In this document: in pieces, positions 38,357 to 48,423 of the stretch
Numbering within the stretch: the first letter of the stretch is position 1
Layout: each line of letters begins with the position of its first letter
Assembly: GCA_963783335.1 (NCBI GenBank)
Contig: CAWAND010000002.1
Span: forward strand, 248,001 to 312,000
From: CAWAND01 sp963783335
GTDB lineage: Bacteria; Chloroflexota; Anaerolineae; Anaerolineales; E44-bin32
Direction: 5' to 3'
Length of the DNA stretch: 64,000 nucleotides
Position numbers and translations under genes: made by a program
The notes under the pieces: generated by a model
What the model was told of the DNA's origin: nothing
Databases searched by the model: none
What the model saw: only the letters and a program-made list of their open reading frames with translations

Positions 38357-38880
38357 CTACAGATCCTCCAGGGCTGCCGCCATGTCCTGTTTGAGATCTT
38401 CGATATCTTCAATGCCCACAGCGTAGCGCACCAGACCTTCCGGCACGCCGGAGGCGGCGCGTTCTTCAGCGCTGAGCTCCACATGGCTGGTGAGCGCCGG
38501 CGGGCCGACGACGGTCTCGACCTGGCCCAGGTTGGGTGCCAGATACGCGTACTCGAGCTTGGGCAGGAAGCGGCCGATGGCCTCCAGCCCTCCGGGGACC
38601 TCGAAGCTCAACACGCCGCCAAAGCCCGACATCTGGGCCTTGGCCACGTCATGCCGTGGGTGGCTCTCGAGGCCAGGATAGTGCACGGCGCCGATCTTGG
38701 GATGGGCCTCGAGAAAGTGCGCCATCGCCAGCGCGTTGGCATTCTGACGTTCCACACGCAAGGCGAGAGTTTTCAGGCTGCGGAGCAGGGCGTGCGCCCG
38801 GCGGGGATCCATCCCGGGTCCGGTTAGTTCGCGATAACGGTAGAGCTTTTCGATGAGTTCGCGAGGATCCCACCACCACG
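38357..38880 (-). CDS. Trans-sulfuration PLP enzyme, C-terminal part (frame-broken)
   Basis: This part holds R-E-L-I-E-K-L-Y-R-Y-R-E-L-T-G-P-G-M-D-P near its start and the C-terminal substrate-binding segment (V-H-Y-P-G-L-E-S-H-P, G-F-G-G-V-L-S-F-E, E-G-L-V-R-Y-A-V-G-I-E). It continues the enzyme that starts near 39569. One surplus base at about 38864-38870 separates the two parts. Confidence 0.85.
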
Positions 38881-39569
38881 CCGGCGAGCAGATCGTTGTG
38901 GCCGCCCAGGTACTTGGTGGCGCTGTGGATGACCAGGTCTGCGCCCAAGGCGATCGGGTGCTGGTTGATGGGCGTGGCGAAGGTATTGTCGACAACCACG
39001 ACCGCGCCAGCTGCCTTGCCCGCGGCGGCCAGCTTCGCCAGGTCGACGATCCTCAGGAGTGGGTTGGTGGGAGTTTCCATGTAGACCAGGTCGCAGCCGG
39101 CCCCAATAGCCTCCAACAAGCCATCCTCATCCAGCGTGTCGCACACCACACTTTGGATGCCAAACCTGGGCAGAATCTGGGTGAAATGAAGATAGGTCGC
39201 CCCATACGCATCGCGGATGCTCACTGCCCGGTCCCCCGGGCTAAGGAGCGCCATCAGGGTGGTGTGGATGGCGGCCATGCCGGTGGCGAAACTCAGGCCG
39301 GCCTCCGCTCCCTCCAGCGCCGCCACCTTGGCCTCGAAATGCCGTTCGGTCGGGTTGGAATTGCGACCGTAGGTGTCTCCCGGGCGCTCATGGACGGCCA
39401 CCTGCCGCCAGCTCTCCAGATCCGGAAAGGCGAAGGCGGCGTTCTCGACGATGGGCGGCAGGATCGAACCGGTCGCCGGGTCGAGCGAAGCGGCGTCATG
39501 GACGCAGCGGGTGGAGGGTCCAGCTTGGCTTGGCCATATGCGTCTCCTTCGGAAAGCTTCTGTCCGCAA
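38649..39569 (-). CDS. Trans-sulfuration PLP enzyme (MetB/MetC/Cys-Met family), N-terminal part (frame-broken)
   Basis: The family motifs present are Y-G-R-N-S-N-P-T near residue 70, L-S-F-A-T-G-M-A-A-I, and the PLP lysine in I-H-S-A-T-K-Y-L-G-G-H-N-D. Authentic coding ends near 38870. Enzymes of this family make or cleave cystathionine, or use acyl-homoserine or methionine; the specificity is unclear. The start is also odd: AAGGAG followed by ATG at about 39542 is out of frame with the body. A second indel near the N-terminus is therefore likely; otherwise a TTG at 39569 is used. Confidence 0.85.
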   Translation of the reverse strand: MRTEAFRRRRIWPSQAGPSTRCVHDAASLDPATGSILPPIVENAAFAFPDLESWRQVAVHERPGDTYGRNSNPTERHFEAKVAALEGAEAGLSFATGMAAIHTTLMALLSPGDRAVSIRDAYGATYLHFTQILPRFGIQSVVCDTLDEDGLLEAIGAGCDLVYMETPTNPLLRIVDLAKLAAAGKAAGAVVVVDNTFATPINQHPIALGADLVIHSATKYLGGHNDLLAGVVVGSSRTHRKALPLSRTNRTRDGSPPGARPAPQPENSRLACGTSECQRAGDGALSRGPSQDRRRALSWPREPPTA

Positions 39570-39674
39570 GGATAGCGCATGAATCGGGAATAGGCAGGTG
39601 GTTTTGTGAGAACCGGTGCGCTTAAGGGTGCAGACCGGACGCGTCTGGTCCCGGTCCAGGCAAGGCGGTTGGGA

Positions 39675-40169
39675 TCAGGAGGAATCGATCGTCCCGATGG
39701 CACTCCGAATGGCAGCCGCATGTTCGTAGCTGTGGCTGAGCGGGTGTTCTTCGATGAAGTATTGCGTGGTCAAAGGTGCATTCCAATGCAATGAGACGGG
39801 TGACGCTCGGTCGAGTTCGGCGTCGCTCAGACCGCGGATGGTGGACAACACCTCGCCGCTGTTGCGCCTCATAAGATCTAAAGCCTCCTCCCGGGTGGGG
39901 TTGGGGTGCTGCCCAGCGTGCTGGGCGTTGCTTCGATCGAGCTTGGCGCGGGTGAGGTCCTGAATGGGCTCGCCGGACGCCAGTTGCTCGATGAAGTTTT
40001 TCTCCAACCCAAGCATGGTCGCTACATGATGCACCACAGTTGCGACAGCCCGTCCGTCGCCCGGCAGACGCGTCTGCCAGGCTTTGTCATCTAAATCGAG
40101 ACACAGGTCCAGCAAGTCTTGATGGGCCTGGGCTACACGCCCGGCGAGCATCTCCGATCGGTTGGTCAT
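39675..40169 (-). CDS. DinB/maleylpyruvate isomerase-like four-helix protein
   Basis: This 164-residue protein has the DinB superfamily pattern: a metal-ligand His in V-V-H-H-V-A near residue 47 and H-x-x-x-H in H-S-Y-E-H near residue 146. Members include thiol-dependent transferases (mycothiol or bacillithiol S-transferases) and proteins of unknown role. No biochemical assignment is possible here. Confidence 0.75.
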   Translation of the reverse strand: MTNRSEMLAGRVAQAHQDLLDLCLDLDDKAWQTRLPGDGRAVATVVHHVATMLGLEKNFIEQLASGEPIQDLTRAKLDRSNAQHAGQHPNPTREEALDLMRRNSGEVLSTIRGLSDAELDRASPVSLHWNAPLTTQYFIEEHPLSHSYEHAAAIRSAIGTIDSS

Positions 40170-40590
40170 GTCGATCCTGCCTCTCCCGCTATTCTGCAGC
40201 CATTTCCGATCCCATCCACCTGGTGGGCGATGGGCGTGACCCCTTGTGCCAGCAGGGCGGTGGTCACCAGAACCGCGATTTGATCCCCGTTGCTTGACCC
40301 ATGGATGTCATGATCCACGGGTCGGACAACCTCGGCCTGGAGGACTCCGCCGGGGCCGAAGATTGTGCTCTCCGGCGTTGTGCCTGTGTTCCCTTTACTC
40401 TACGCTGGGGTGGCCCTCAACTGCAAGGCGATAGGACTGGATGTCGAGGCGGGCTTCGCCCCTGAGCCTGAGGACGGTCTCCGGGAGATCCACGCAGGCG
40501 TGTAATTCTGGGACGGCCCGCTACATTGACACGCAGACCGTATCGGTCAAGACCAAATGGACGAGACGGCGATCCATGGGAGGAACCAGA
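40170..40590. other. Intergenic region without recognised features
   Basis: These 421 bases lie between the DinB gene and the truncated HlyD copy. I see no convincing gene, RNA or paired promoter elements. A TTGACA at 40526-40531 lacks a matching -10. Confidence 0.35.
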
Positions 40591-40618
40591 ACGGGCCCGG
40601 CCGAGAGGCCGGGCCCGT
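40591..40618 (-). terminator. Terminator of the truncated HlyD copy
   Basis: A 12-bp perfect stem, ACGGGCCCGGCC with GGCCGGGCCCGT, closes a GAGA loop 20 bases beyond the TAA. The same hairpin recurs at 43858-43883 after the full-length copy. Confidence 0.75.
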
Positions 40619-41548
40619 ATTGCGGAGGAGAGAGAGTTTACCCGGTTGTCGTCTTGAAAACCACGTCCGTCGGCATGCCGGGGATCAGCTTTGTCTGGCC
40701 GCTCTGGATTGAGAGCTCCACCCCGTAGACCGTCGTTTGACGGACTTCCTTGGTTTGCACGTTGCGCGGCGTGTACTCGGCCTGGTCGGAGATGCGCGTG
40801 ACCACGGCGTCAAATGACTGGCCAGGGTAGGAGTCCACCGACAAACTGGCGTGGTCACCCAGACTCAGCTGCCCGTAGTGATCCTCGGCGATGTAGACCG
40901 TCACCTTCAGATCGTTGAGCTTCCCGAGGGTGATGGCCGCCATGCCGGCCTGCGCCACTTCACCGGCCTCCACGCTGCGGGTCAGCACCACGCCGTCCTC
41001 CGGCGCCCGTACCACCAGCTTCTCGAGCTGCAGGTCGATGGATTTGAGTTGTGCCTCAGTCTGGGCGCGGGCGGCGGCCAGGTTCGCCTCGGCGGCGGCC
41101 ACTTTGTCCTGCGCCAGTTTCATGTCCTCGGCGTTGGGTCCATCCTTAACCTTCTGGTACTCAATCTCGGCCTGGGTGGCGTTGGCTTGGGCGACCTGGA
41201 CCTGCGCGTCGAGCACCGATTGGTCGATATCGGTGGGAGAGCCCTTGTACCAAGTCAAAATGCGCACGATGGCGTCGCGCGCGTCTTTGGCGGACTGCAG
41301 ATTGGCCTCGGCCTGGGCCCGCACCGGATCGGTCGGGGCTTTGTCCCGGACGTGGTTGAGCGCGGCTTGGGCCTTATCCACCGCATCCTTCGCCAGAGTC
41401 AGGCGGGCCTCGGTGGCGTCGATTGTATCCTTCGAGGGCGCGGTTCCCCTTCTGCTGCCAGCTGCGGTGCTTCTCGGCATCGTCCAGCGCCTTTCGGGCG
41501 TTGGGCAGGTCGAGGGCGGCCTGGGCTGTCACAACCGGGGCGGCCTGG
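40592..41548. repeat. Direct repeat, copy 1 (about 957 bp)
   Basis: This segment is nearly identical to 43858-44811, differing by scattered substitutions and a few single-base indels. It comprises the terminator and the 3' two thirds of a HlyD-type gene. Homology stops abruptly at 41548, where the sequence turns into unrelated DNA. Confidence 0.9.
40638..41548 (-). pseudogene. Truncated HlyD-family adaptor gene (5' end missing)
   Basis: The preserved part runs from the coiled-coil region (A-P-V-V-T-A-Q-A-A-L-D) through the lipoyl-like and beta-barrel domains to the normal C-terminus K-T-T-T-G. The lipoprotein signal, first beta domain and early coiled coil are absent. Compared with the full copy, one extra G near 41437 also breaks the frame. 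It is almost certainly nonfunctional. Its intact C-terminus shows what the full copy should encode where that copy is frame-broken. Confidence 0.85.
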
Positions 41549-41798
41549 AATTCTCGACATCAGAAGTGGGCTGTGGGGGACAACCAATGTGAAAGATGAT
41601 TCTCGTGGAAGAGCGAGCCATGATTCTCATATATCTATCTGCAGTTGCCAAGCGCGAGAAGGACGGTCTCAACCTCGAGTTGTGAGTACACTTGGAGTTT
41701 GCCAGTCGCGAGTAGACTTGAAGCTTAGATACCTTCCGGCATCGAGCACATTGAACGTAGGAGGGTAGATTCGGGTTCGATGAAGCGATGACGAGGCT

Positions 41799-43740
41799 GT
41801 GAGTGAAATGACATCAAGGGACAGCGTAGATTTCCAACATCTTTCTGTTGTTCACATGCTGGTAGCCGGGCTGCTGGTTCTGGTAGTACTCGGACCATTG
41901 ATTGGACGAAGTTTCGGTCAGGGAGTTGATGAACCGATCAATCAGCAGATAGGATTGGAGGTACTTCACGCCTATGAAACCGGAAACCTGTTGGCAGACC
42001 CTCAGATTGGCTACTACTACAACGGGCCGTTCTACATGATGATCTGGGTAGTTTTGGGCCAAGGTCTTCATAGCCTTGTTCCAAGCTGGACAATCGTAGA
42101 TTGCCGTCATATCGTCAACTTCTGGGTCTTTGTTCTTGGCCTTTGGTTCTTCTTCCGCCTGAGTTGGCGCTTCATGTCGCCAGGCATAGCTCTCGTGACA
42201 ACTGCCCTCTACTCTTCACAACCTCTTGTGTTTGGCCATGCCTTCATCAACCAAAAGGACATGCCATTGTCTGTATTCTTTCTCGCATCAGTTGTCCTAG
42301 GGTGGGATGCAATGGACAGGCTTGGGGCGTCTGGTGGCTTCGCGTCACCAAAAGCATTCGTGGGAGAGGATGCTGACAGGGTCTTCTTATCGGAACGACT
42401 TCTGGGAGCCTGCGTATTGTTAGTGTGTGTTGGTGTGTTGGTGGATTTGTGGGTGTTCGGCGGATCGTTGTCGCTGGCAGAACGCATTGTGAGGGATGCG
42501 TACAACAACACTTCCTTTGAATGGATCAACTACATCTTTCATATTGTAGCCAGTGATGCGTACAAGACACCTGTTTCAGTGTACATTGCCAAACTTGTGC
42601 AGGTGGCGCTTTGGTTTCGATTTCTCTTCTCTTTCATCTTCCCTGCAATTGCATACTGGAGCTTCGGCAAGGTCTCGCCGGGAGTCTTGAACTTGAAATT
42701 GCGTCCATGGCTCTGGCGTTGAAGTTCATTAGTTTTGGCTGAAATCCTGGTGGGAAGCGCCACATCGATCAGGCTTGTAGGGGCATACGCGGGTCTGCTT
42801 GTGGCAATCATCGGATTCAGTCAACTCCGGCGGGGGGCCATTCGCCCAGTGTTTCTGTATGCGTGCATAGGAATGGTTGCCACCTACCTGACATGGCCGC
42901 TGCTTTGGGGCAATCCGTTAGGCGAGATCTCGCGTTCGCGTTGTCCAGACCTTATCTGGATTTCGAGGCACACCAGGTCCTCTTTGCGGGCAAGGAGTAC
43001 TTTTCGGGCCACCTCCCTCGTCACTATGTCATAACGCTCTTAGCTACTCAATTGACACTCCCTTCTGTCTTGGCGATCATCCTGGGTTTGTTTGCCTTGT
43101 TGTTGAAGGTGGCCAGAAGGGCCCCTGATCGAGCAGGCCTGATCATGGTTGTCTTGTGGGCCGGACTCCCTATAGGCGCCGTGGCAGCGGGAACTCTGAA
43201 GATCTATAACAACTTCCGTCATCTGTTGTTCATCCTTCCTCCTCTTCTTCATTCTAGCGGGGTTGGGACTGCAAACCCTTGACTCTGAAGCGAATCGCCT
43301 TAGGCATCCGCCAGGTCATCGCGCTCATGCTCTTGGTACCTGGCTTGATTGGGATCGCAGAGCTACATCCTTACGAATATGTCTACTACAATGCCTTGAT
43401 GGGCGGTACAAGTGGAGCTGCCGAAAAGTACGAACTGGACTATTGGTGCGTTTCGGGGCGTGAAGCAATGGGCTACGTGAATTCGGTCGCTGGTCAAGGG
43501 GCTAGAGTGGCAGTTGTCGGGAATCTTCGAAGCTTCAATCCCGTCCAGCGTTCCGATCTCCTTGTCTTTCATGATCCATCCGCGAAATCTGAACCAGATT
43601 TCGCACTCATCTGCAACAAGCACGTCTACGAGGACATATTTCCTGATATGGCCACCACATATGCTGTCACACGAGGGGATGCTGTCATGGCAATCGTGAA
43701 GACAGCTGTTCGTCGAGAGCAGCCGCTGAAACCTCGGTGA
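41799..43740 (+). pseudogene. Decayed GT-C (GT39/ArnT-like) membrane glycosyltransferase gene
   Basis: Four reading-frame pieces (41799-42722, 42735-about 42925, about 42925-43250, 43279-43740) together spell one polytopic protein of about 640 residues. The first piece has the GT-C loop motif G-V-D-E-P-I-N near residue 43, F-I-N-Q-K-D-M-P and repeated membrane helices. The last has L-H-P-Y-E-Y-V-Y-Y-N-A-L-M-G-G, as in related GT-C proteins. At least three or four frame changes are needed, so it is either a pseudogene or a poorly assembled stretch. The DNA is visibly more AT-rich than its surroundings, suggesting transfer. It lies between the two direct repeats. Confidence 0.75.
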
Positions 43741-43857
43741 TCACGGGCTGCTGACAGGGATCTCCGCATCCACCGTGTGAAAGGCTGACCGGTATCTGCA
43801 CGCATGGTGCGATGATCCAGAAGTGATATGGCCGTCTTGTTATCGGATTAAGGACAC

Positions 43858-43883
43858 CGGGCCCGGCCGAGAGGCCGGGCCCG
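43858..43883 (-). terminator. Terminator of the ABC-2 exporter operon
   Basis: CGGGCCCGGCC / GGCCGGGCCCG around GAGA, just beyond the HlyD gene. It matches the terminator at 40591-40618. Confidence 0.75.
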
Positions 43884-44811
43884 TATTGCGGAGGAGAAGA
43901 GTTTACCCGGTTGTCGTCTTGAAAACCACGTCCGTCGGCATGCCGGGGATCAGCTTGCTCTGGCCGACTTGATCGAGAGCTCCACGCCGTAGACCGTCGT
44001 CTGACGGACTTCCTTGGTCTGCACGTTGCGCGGCGTGTACTCAGCCTGGTCGGAGATGCGCGTGACCACGGCGTCAAATGTCTGGCCGGGGTAGGAGTCC
44101 ACCGACAAACTGGCGTGGTCACCCAGACTCAGCTGGCCGTAGTGATCCTCGGCGATATAGACCGTCACCTTCAGATCGTTGAGCTTCCCGAGGGTGATGG
44201 CCGCCATGCCGGCCTGCGCCACTTCACCGGCCTGCACGCTGCGGGTCAGCACCACCCCGTCCTCCGGCGCCCGTACCACCAGCTTCTCGAGCTGCAGGTC
44301 GATCGATTTGAGTTGTGCCTCAGTCTGGGCGCGGGCGGCGGCCAGGTTCGCCTCGGCGGCGGACACTTTGTCCTGCGCCAGTTTCATGTCATCGGCGTTC
44401 GGTCCATCCTTCACTTTCTGATACTCAATCTCGGCCTGGGTCGCGTTGGCCTGGGCGACCTGGACCTGAGCGTCGAGAACCGATTGGTCGATGTCGGTGG
44501 GAGACCCCTTGTACCAGCTCAAAATGCGGACGATGGCGTCGCGCGCGTCTTTGGCGGACTGCAGATTGGCCTCAGCCTGGGCCCGCACCGGATCCGTCGG
44601 GGCTTTGTCCCGGACGTGGTTGAGCGCGGCTTGGGCCTTGTCCACCGCATCCTTTGCCAGAGTCAGGCGGGCCTCGGTGGCGTCGATCGTATCCTTCGAG
44701 GCGCGGTTCCCCTTCTGCTGCCAACTGCGGTGCTTCTCGGCATCGTCCAGCGCCTTTCGGGCGTTGGCCAGGTCGAGGGCGGCCTGGGCTGTCACAACCG
44801 GGGCGGCCTGG
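43858..44811. repeat. Direct repeat, copy 2 (about 954 bp)
   Basis: This is the partner of 40592-41548. Here the repeat is the 3' part of a full-length HlyD gene, which continues past 44811 to its start at 45149. Confidence 0.9.
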
Positions 44812-45149
44812 CGCAGGTCGGCCACGGCCTGCTGGGCGGCATCCAGATTAGCCTGGGCGGCAGCTTCGGCTGCCTGGCCGGCTTTCTGGGCGCTCAGGCG
44901 CTGGGCCTGCAGGCCCTGATCGTCAAGCCGCAGCAGGATGTCGCCGGCCTGGACGGAATCGCCTTCATTGACCATGACCTCGGCAACCTTGCCGCTCGTT
45001 TCCGGCGATACGGCAATCTCGGTGGCTTCGATCAGGCCCGATGCCTGGATGGGGGCGGGGGCCGAAGCCCCCAGGCCGGCACAGCCGGCCAGCAGGCCAG
45101 CGACCAGGATCAGCGTGGTGCCGCGCAAGAGGATCTTTTGAGTATTCAT
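43903..45149 (-). CDS. HlyD-family membrane fusion lipoprotein of an ABC-2 exporter (YbhG-like)
   Basis: This adaptor of about 415 residues has a lipoprotein signal with Cys23 (L-L-A-G-C), a lipoyl half-motif G-L-I-E-A-T-E near residue 38, a long coiled coil (about 85-270, rich in A/Q/D/K heptads), the second lipoyl half V-V-R-A-P-E-D-G-V-V-L and a beta-barrel. A missing base at about 43966-43972 ends the present frame early at 43950; restoring it gives the same C-terminus as the truncated copy. Lipid anchoring instead of an N-terminal helix suggests a single-membrane or modified envelope. It is the last gene of the operon. Confidence 0.88.
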
Positions 45150-46145
45150 GACGACCTCCGATGGACAGTTTGATGTGGTTCAAGAGATGATGATGGCTGT
45201 GCCGACGCCTGGCGCATGTTGGCGATGAAGACATCCTCCAGCGAAGGCTCGATAACCGAGATCGGGCCGGGTTGGATGCCCGCGCTTTCCAGCGCTTTTT
45301 CGATGGGCCGGCGTTGTCTTGTGCCCCCAGGCGTCACCAGGCGCACGACGGAGCCAAAGAGTTCGACCTGGCTGCAGAGGAAGCGCCCCTGACTCCTGGC
45401 GCTCTCGTAGGATCTTGACGGCATTGACGGCGTCCGATGGTGAGAACTCAAGCACCTGGCCCGACAGCGTGTCTTGTTTGATCTGGCTTGGAGATCCCAT
45501 GGCGATGATGTGGCCGTGCTGGATGAACGCCAACCGATGGCAATGCTCGGCCTCGTCCATGTAGTGCGTGGTGACGAACACCGTTACGCCTTCGGCGATC
45601 AACTGATACAGGAGGTCCCAGAAGGCGCGCCGCGAAACGGGGTCGACGCCGGCCGTCGGTTCATCCAAGAACACCAGCTCGGGCCGATGCAGGATGGCTG
45701 TGCTCAGGGCCAGCCGCTGGCGCCAGCCACCCGAGAGCTCGGACGTGCGGTTGTGATCGCGCCCCTTCAACCCGGCCATGTCCAGGGCGCGATCCATGGC
45801 GACCCGGAGCTGGTCGTTGTCGAGGCCATAGGCTCGGCCGTAGAAGCGCAGGTTCTGGATCACGGTCAAATCGTTGTACAGGCTGAAACGCTGGGACATG
45901 TATCCGACCCGGGGGCGAATGGCCTCCGGGTGTTCCGAGACGGGGATGCCCAGCACCTCGACCGATCCTTCCGTCGGCTGAAGCAATCCCAAGGTCATGC
46001 GGATGGTGGTCGTCTTGCCGGACCCATTGGGGCCGAGAAAGCCGAAGATCTCGCCGGTCCGAATCTCGAATCCAATTCCATCAACGGCGGTGAAATCGCC
46101 GAAGCGCTTGGTCAGATTGCGGGCCACAATGGCCAGGGCAGTCAT
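45146..46145 (-). CDS. ABC-2 exporter ATPase, second (YbhF C-half-like), frame-broken near the end
   Basis: This ATPase of about 333 residues has Walker A G-P-N-G-S-G-K-T-T, signature L-S-G-G-W-R-Q-R and Walker B L-V-F-L-D-E-P-T-A-G-V-D. After a surplus base at about 45395-45412 the true frame continues through S-Q-V-E-L-F-G-S-V to S-L-E-D-V-F-I-A-N, the usual C-terminal DrrA-type motif. The stop overlaps the HlyD ATG by four bases. With the ATPase at 48424 it corresponds to the two halves of E. coli YbhF. Confidence 0.87.
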
Positions 46146-46156
46146 TCTTCATAACA

Positions 46157-47287
46157 TCAGTCCAGGGCTCGGCGCACGAAGCGCAGCGAGAAGGTGCCGA
46201 TCACGAGACCGAGCGCGGCCAGGGCCGCTACGTGCGGCCAAAGCACGTCCAGGCCGGCGCCCTTGAGCAGCAGGCCTCTCAGGATGGTCAGCCAGTGATG
46301 GGCTGGGATCAGATTGGCAAACCATTGGAGCGCTTGCGGCATGCTCTCCACCGGGGCGGCGTAGCCGGTGAACATGAAATCGATCATGCCGATCAAGAAC
46401 ACCAACAAGAACGCCTGGTGCTGGGTGCGAGAGATGACCGAGATCACCAATCCCTTGCTCAGCTCCACCAGCACGTAGGCGAACGCCAGGAAACTCAGGA
46501 GGATCATTGAACCCCTGAAAGGGACACCGAAGGCGAAGTGAATCATGCCCAGCATGAGGGCGAAATCCGACAGGCCGATGATGACCACCGGCAGGGACTT
46601 GCCGATGATGAGATCGAGAGACGAGAACGGCATGACCAGGAGCTGCTCGAGGGTTCCCAGTTCGCGTTCGCGGGCGAAAGTCAGGCCGGCGAACAGCAGC
46701 ACGGTGAATTCGAGCATCAGGCCCAGTTCGGCCGGGGTGGTGTAGAGTGCCTCGCTGAGCGCCTCGTTGAACCAGACGCGCAGGCTGGGCTCGAATCCAG
46801 CCAGCTGGTCGGGATGCAGGCCAAGCCGTTGGACAGCGATAGCCTGTCCCATGGATGAGGCCACGCCCTGCATCGCCCGCAGTGCTGCCTGGGCGGGGGT
46901 GTTCTCGGCACCGTTGATAATGGCCAGCAGGATGGGGTGACCATTTGGATCGCGCACCTGCTTGTCGAAGTCAGGCGGGATGACCAGGGCGGCGTTGATG
47001 TCGCCGCGCCCCATGGCGGACTCGATGGAGGCCATGTCCCCGACCTCGTCCTGCAGCGCGAACGTGCCGGTGTTCTCCAGGGCCGTGACCACCGAACGGC
47101 TCACCGCCGTCCGATTCTGGTCGAAAACCATCAGCGGCAGGTTGGTGATCGGCCGCGAAGTTGCCCACCCGACCAGTAGGAGTTCCGATGCGCCACCCAG
47201 GAGCATGAAAGCCGGCATCCACCAGTCATTACGCAAGTGGATGAACTCGTTGATGGTCAAAGCCCAGATACGTCGCAATCGCTCCAT
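46157..47287 (-). CDS. ABC-2 type permease (YbhR-like)
   Basis: This 376-residue protein has one N-terminal helix, a large extracytoplasmic domain (residues about 45-180) and five C-terminal helices. It contains the ABC-2 hallmark F-A-R-E-R-E-L-G-T-L-E-Q-L-L near residue 205. It starts one base after the previous permease stop. It exports lipids, drugs or similar hydrophobic compounds together with its partners. Confidence 0.9.
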   Translation of the reverse strand: MERLRRIWALTINEFIHLRNDWWMPAFMLLGGASELLLVGWATSRPITNLPLMVFDQNRTAVSRSVVTALENTGTFALQDEVGDMASIESAMGRGDINAALVIPPDFDKQVRDPNGHPILLAIINGAENTPAQAALRAMQGVASSMGQAIAVQRLGLHPDQLAGFEPSLRVWFNEALSEALYTTPAELGLMLEFTVLLFAGLTFARERELGTLEQLLVMPFSSLDLIIGKSLPVVIIGLSDFALMLGMIHFAFGVPFRGSMILLSFLAFAYVLVELSKGLVISVISRTQHQAFLLVFLIGMIDFMFTGYAAPVESMPQALQWFANLIPAHHWLTILRGLLLKGAGLDVLWPHVAALAALGLVIGTFSLRFVRRALD

Positions 47288-47288
47288 G

Positions 47289-48422
47289 TCAGGCCAGCTT
47301 CTTTCGGAAGAAAAGGGCGGCCACGCCGGTGAAAGCCAGGCCGAGGAAGATCATCATCACGGCGTACGGCCACAGCACGTCCAACCCCACGCCGGGCAGA
47401 AAAAGGCCGCGGGTGATGATGGCGTAGTGCGTGCCGGGCAGGGAAAGCGCTTCTAGACGCACTTCCTCCGGCATCGAGGCCAAGGGGAAGAAGATTCCCG
47501 TTAAGAAGAAGCCCGGGTAGAAAATCACCAGGAAGGACAGGGCCAGGGCGGCCGGCTGAGTGCGCATGAACACACCCACCACGATCCCCATGCTCAGCAC
47601 GGAAAACATGAATATTGCCGACAAGCCCAAGAACAACGGAAAACTCCCATTGAAAGGCACGTGGAACCAGGCCAGGGCGAAGGCCGGGATCAAGACCACG
47701 TTGAGCATGCCGACCAGGATGTAGGGAACCATCTTGCCCAGCATCAGCTCGGCGCGGCCAACCGGTGTTGCCATCAGCTGTTCCAGCGTGCCGTGCTCGC
47801 GCTCACGGGCCAGGGCCAGGGCGACCGAAAGCGCCGGGAAACCAAGGACCATGGAGATCAAGCCCGGAATGATCGCATTGCGTGACTTCATGCTCGGGTT
47901 GAACCAACTCTGAATGCGCAGATCGAGGGGCTGAAGGCTGGTCAGGGTGAGGCCGCGCGCTTGCAGTTGTCGGGTAACGGCGGCCTGGACAAAGGCTTCG
48001 GCGCGCGAGGCGATGTGCTCGACGGCGAACTGACCACTCTGTGGTTCGGTGCCGTCGATGATGACCTGCAGCGGCAGGCCCTTCAAAGCCTGCAGATCGC
48101 TGGCGAACCCGGGGCTGATGATCACGGCTGCCTTGACGCTTCCCGCCATCAGCAGCGCGTCGATCTCCTGGCGCGAGGTGGGGAAGGCAGCGATGTCGAG
48201 ATCGTCGCCGGACGTGATCTGTTGGATGAACCGTGCGGAGGCCGACGTGCGGTCGTAGTCGAGGACCGCCAGGGGCACGTGTTTGATGTCCACGCTCAGG
48301 GCATAGGCCATCAACAGCAAGAGGGCGGTAGGCGTGAACAGTACCAGGATGAGCGTCGAGCGATCGCGCATGATGTGGAGAAACTCTTTACGGGTCAGGG
48401 CCCAGATGTGGCGCACCGACAT
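47289..48422 (-). CDS. ABC-2 type permease (YbhS-like)
   Basis: This 377-residue protein starts M-S-V-R-H-I-W-A-L-T-R-K-E-F and has the same architecture as its neighbour: first helix, extracytoplasmic domain and five helices. A-L-A-R-E-R-E-H-G-T-L-E-Q-L-M lies near residue 220. ATG 48422 follows the corrected ATPase stop by one base, so translation is coupled. The frame extends far upstream of 48422 only because it overlaps the ATPase gene. Confidence 0.9.
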   Translation of the reverse strand: MSVRHIWALTRKEFLHIMRDRSTLILVLFTPTALLLLMAYALSVDIKHVPLAVLDYDRTSASARFIQQITSGDDLDIAAFPTSRQEIDALLMAGSVKAAVIISPGFASDLQALKGLPLQVIIDGTEPQSGQFAVEHIASRAEAFVQAAVTRQLQARGLTLTSLQPLDLRIQSWFNPSMKSRNAIIPGLISMVLGFPALSVALALAREREHGTLEQLMATPVGRAELMLGKMVPYILVGMLNVVLIPAFALAWFHVPFNGSFPLFLGLSAIFMFSVLSMGIVVGVFMRTQPAALALSFLVIFYPGFFLTGIFFPLASMPEEVRLEALSLPGTHYAIITRGLFLPGVGLDVLWPYAVMMIFLGLAFTGVAALFFRKKLA

Positions 48423-48423
48423 A

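Noticed and set aside
40592..44811. Composite transposon flanked by insertion sequences
   Set aside because: The repeats are HlyD 3' ends with terminators and contain no transposase or terminal inverted repeats.
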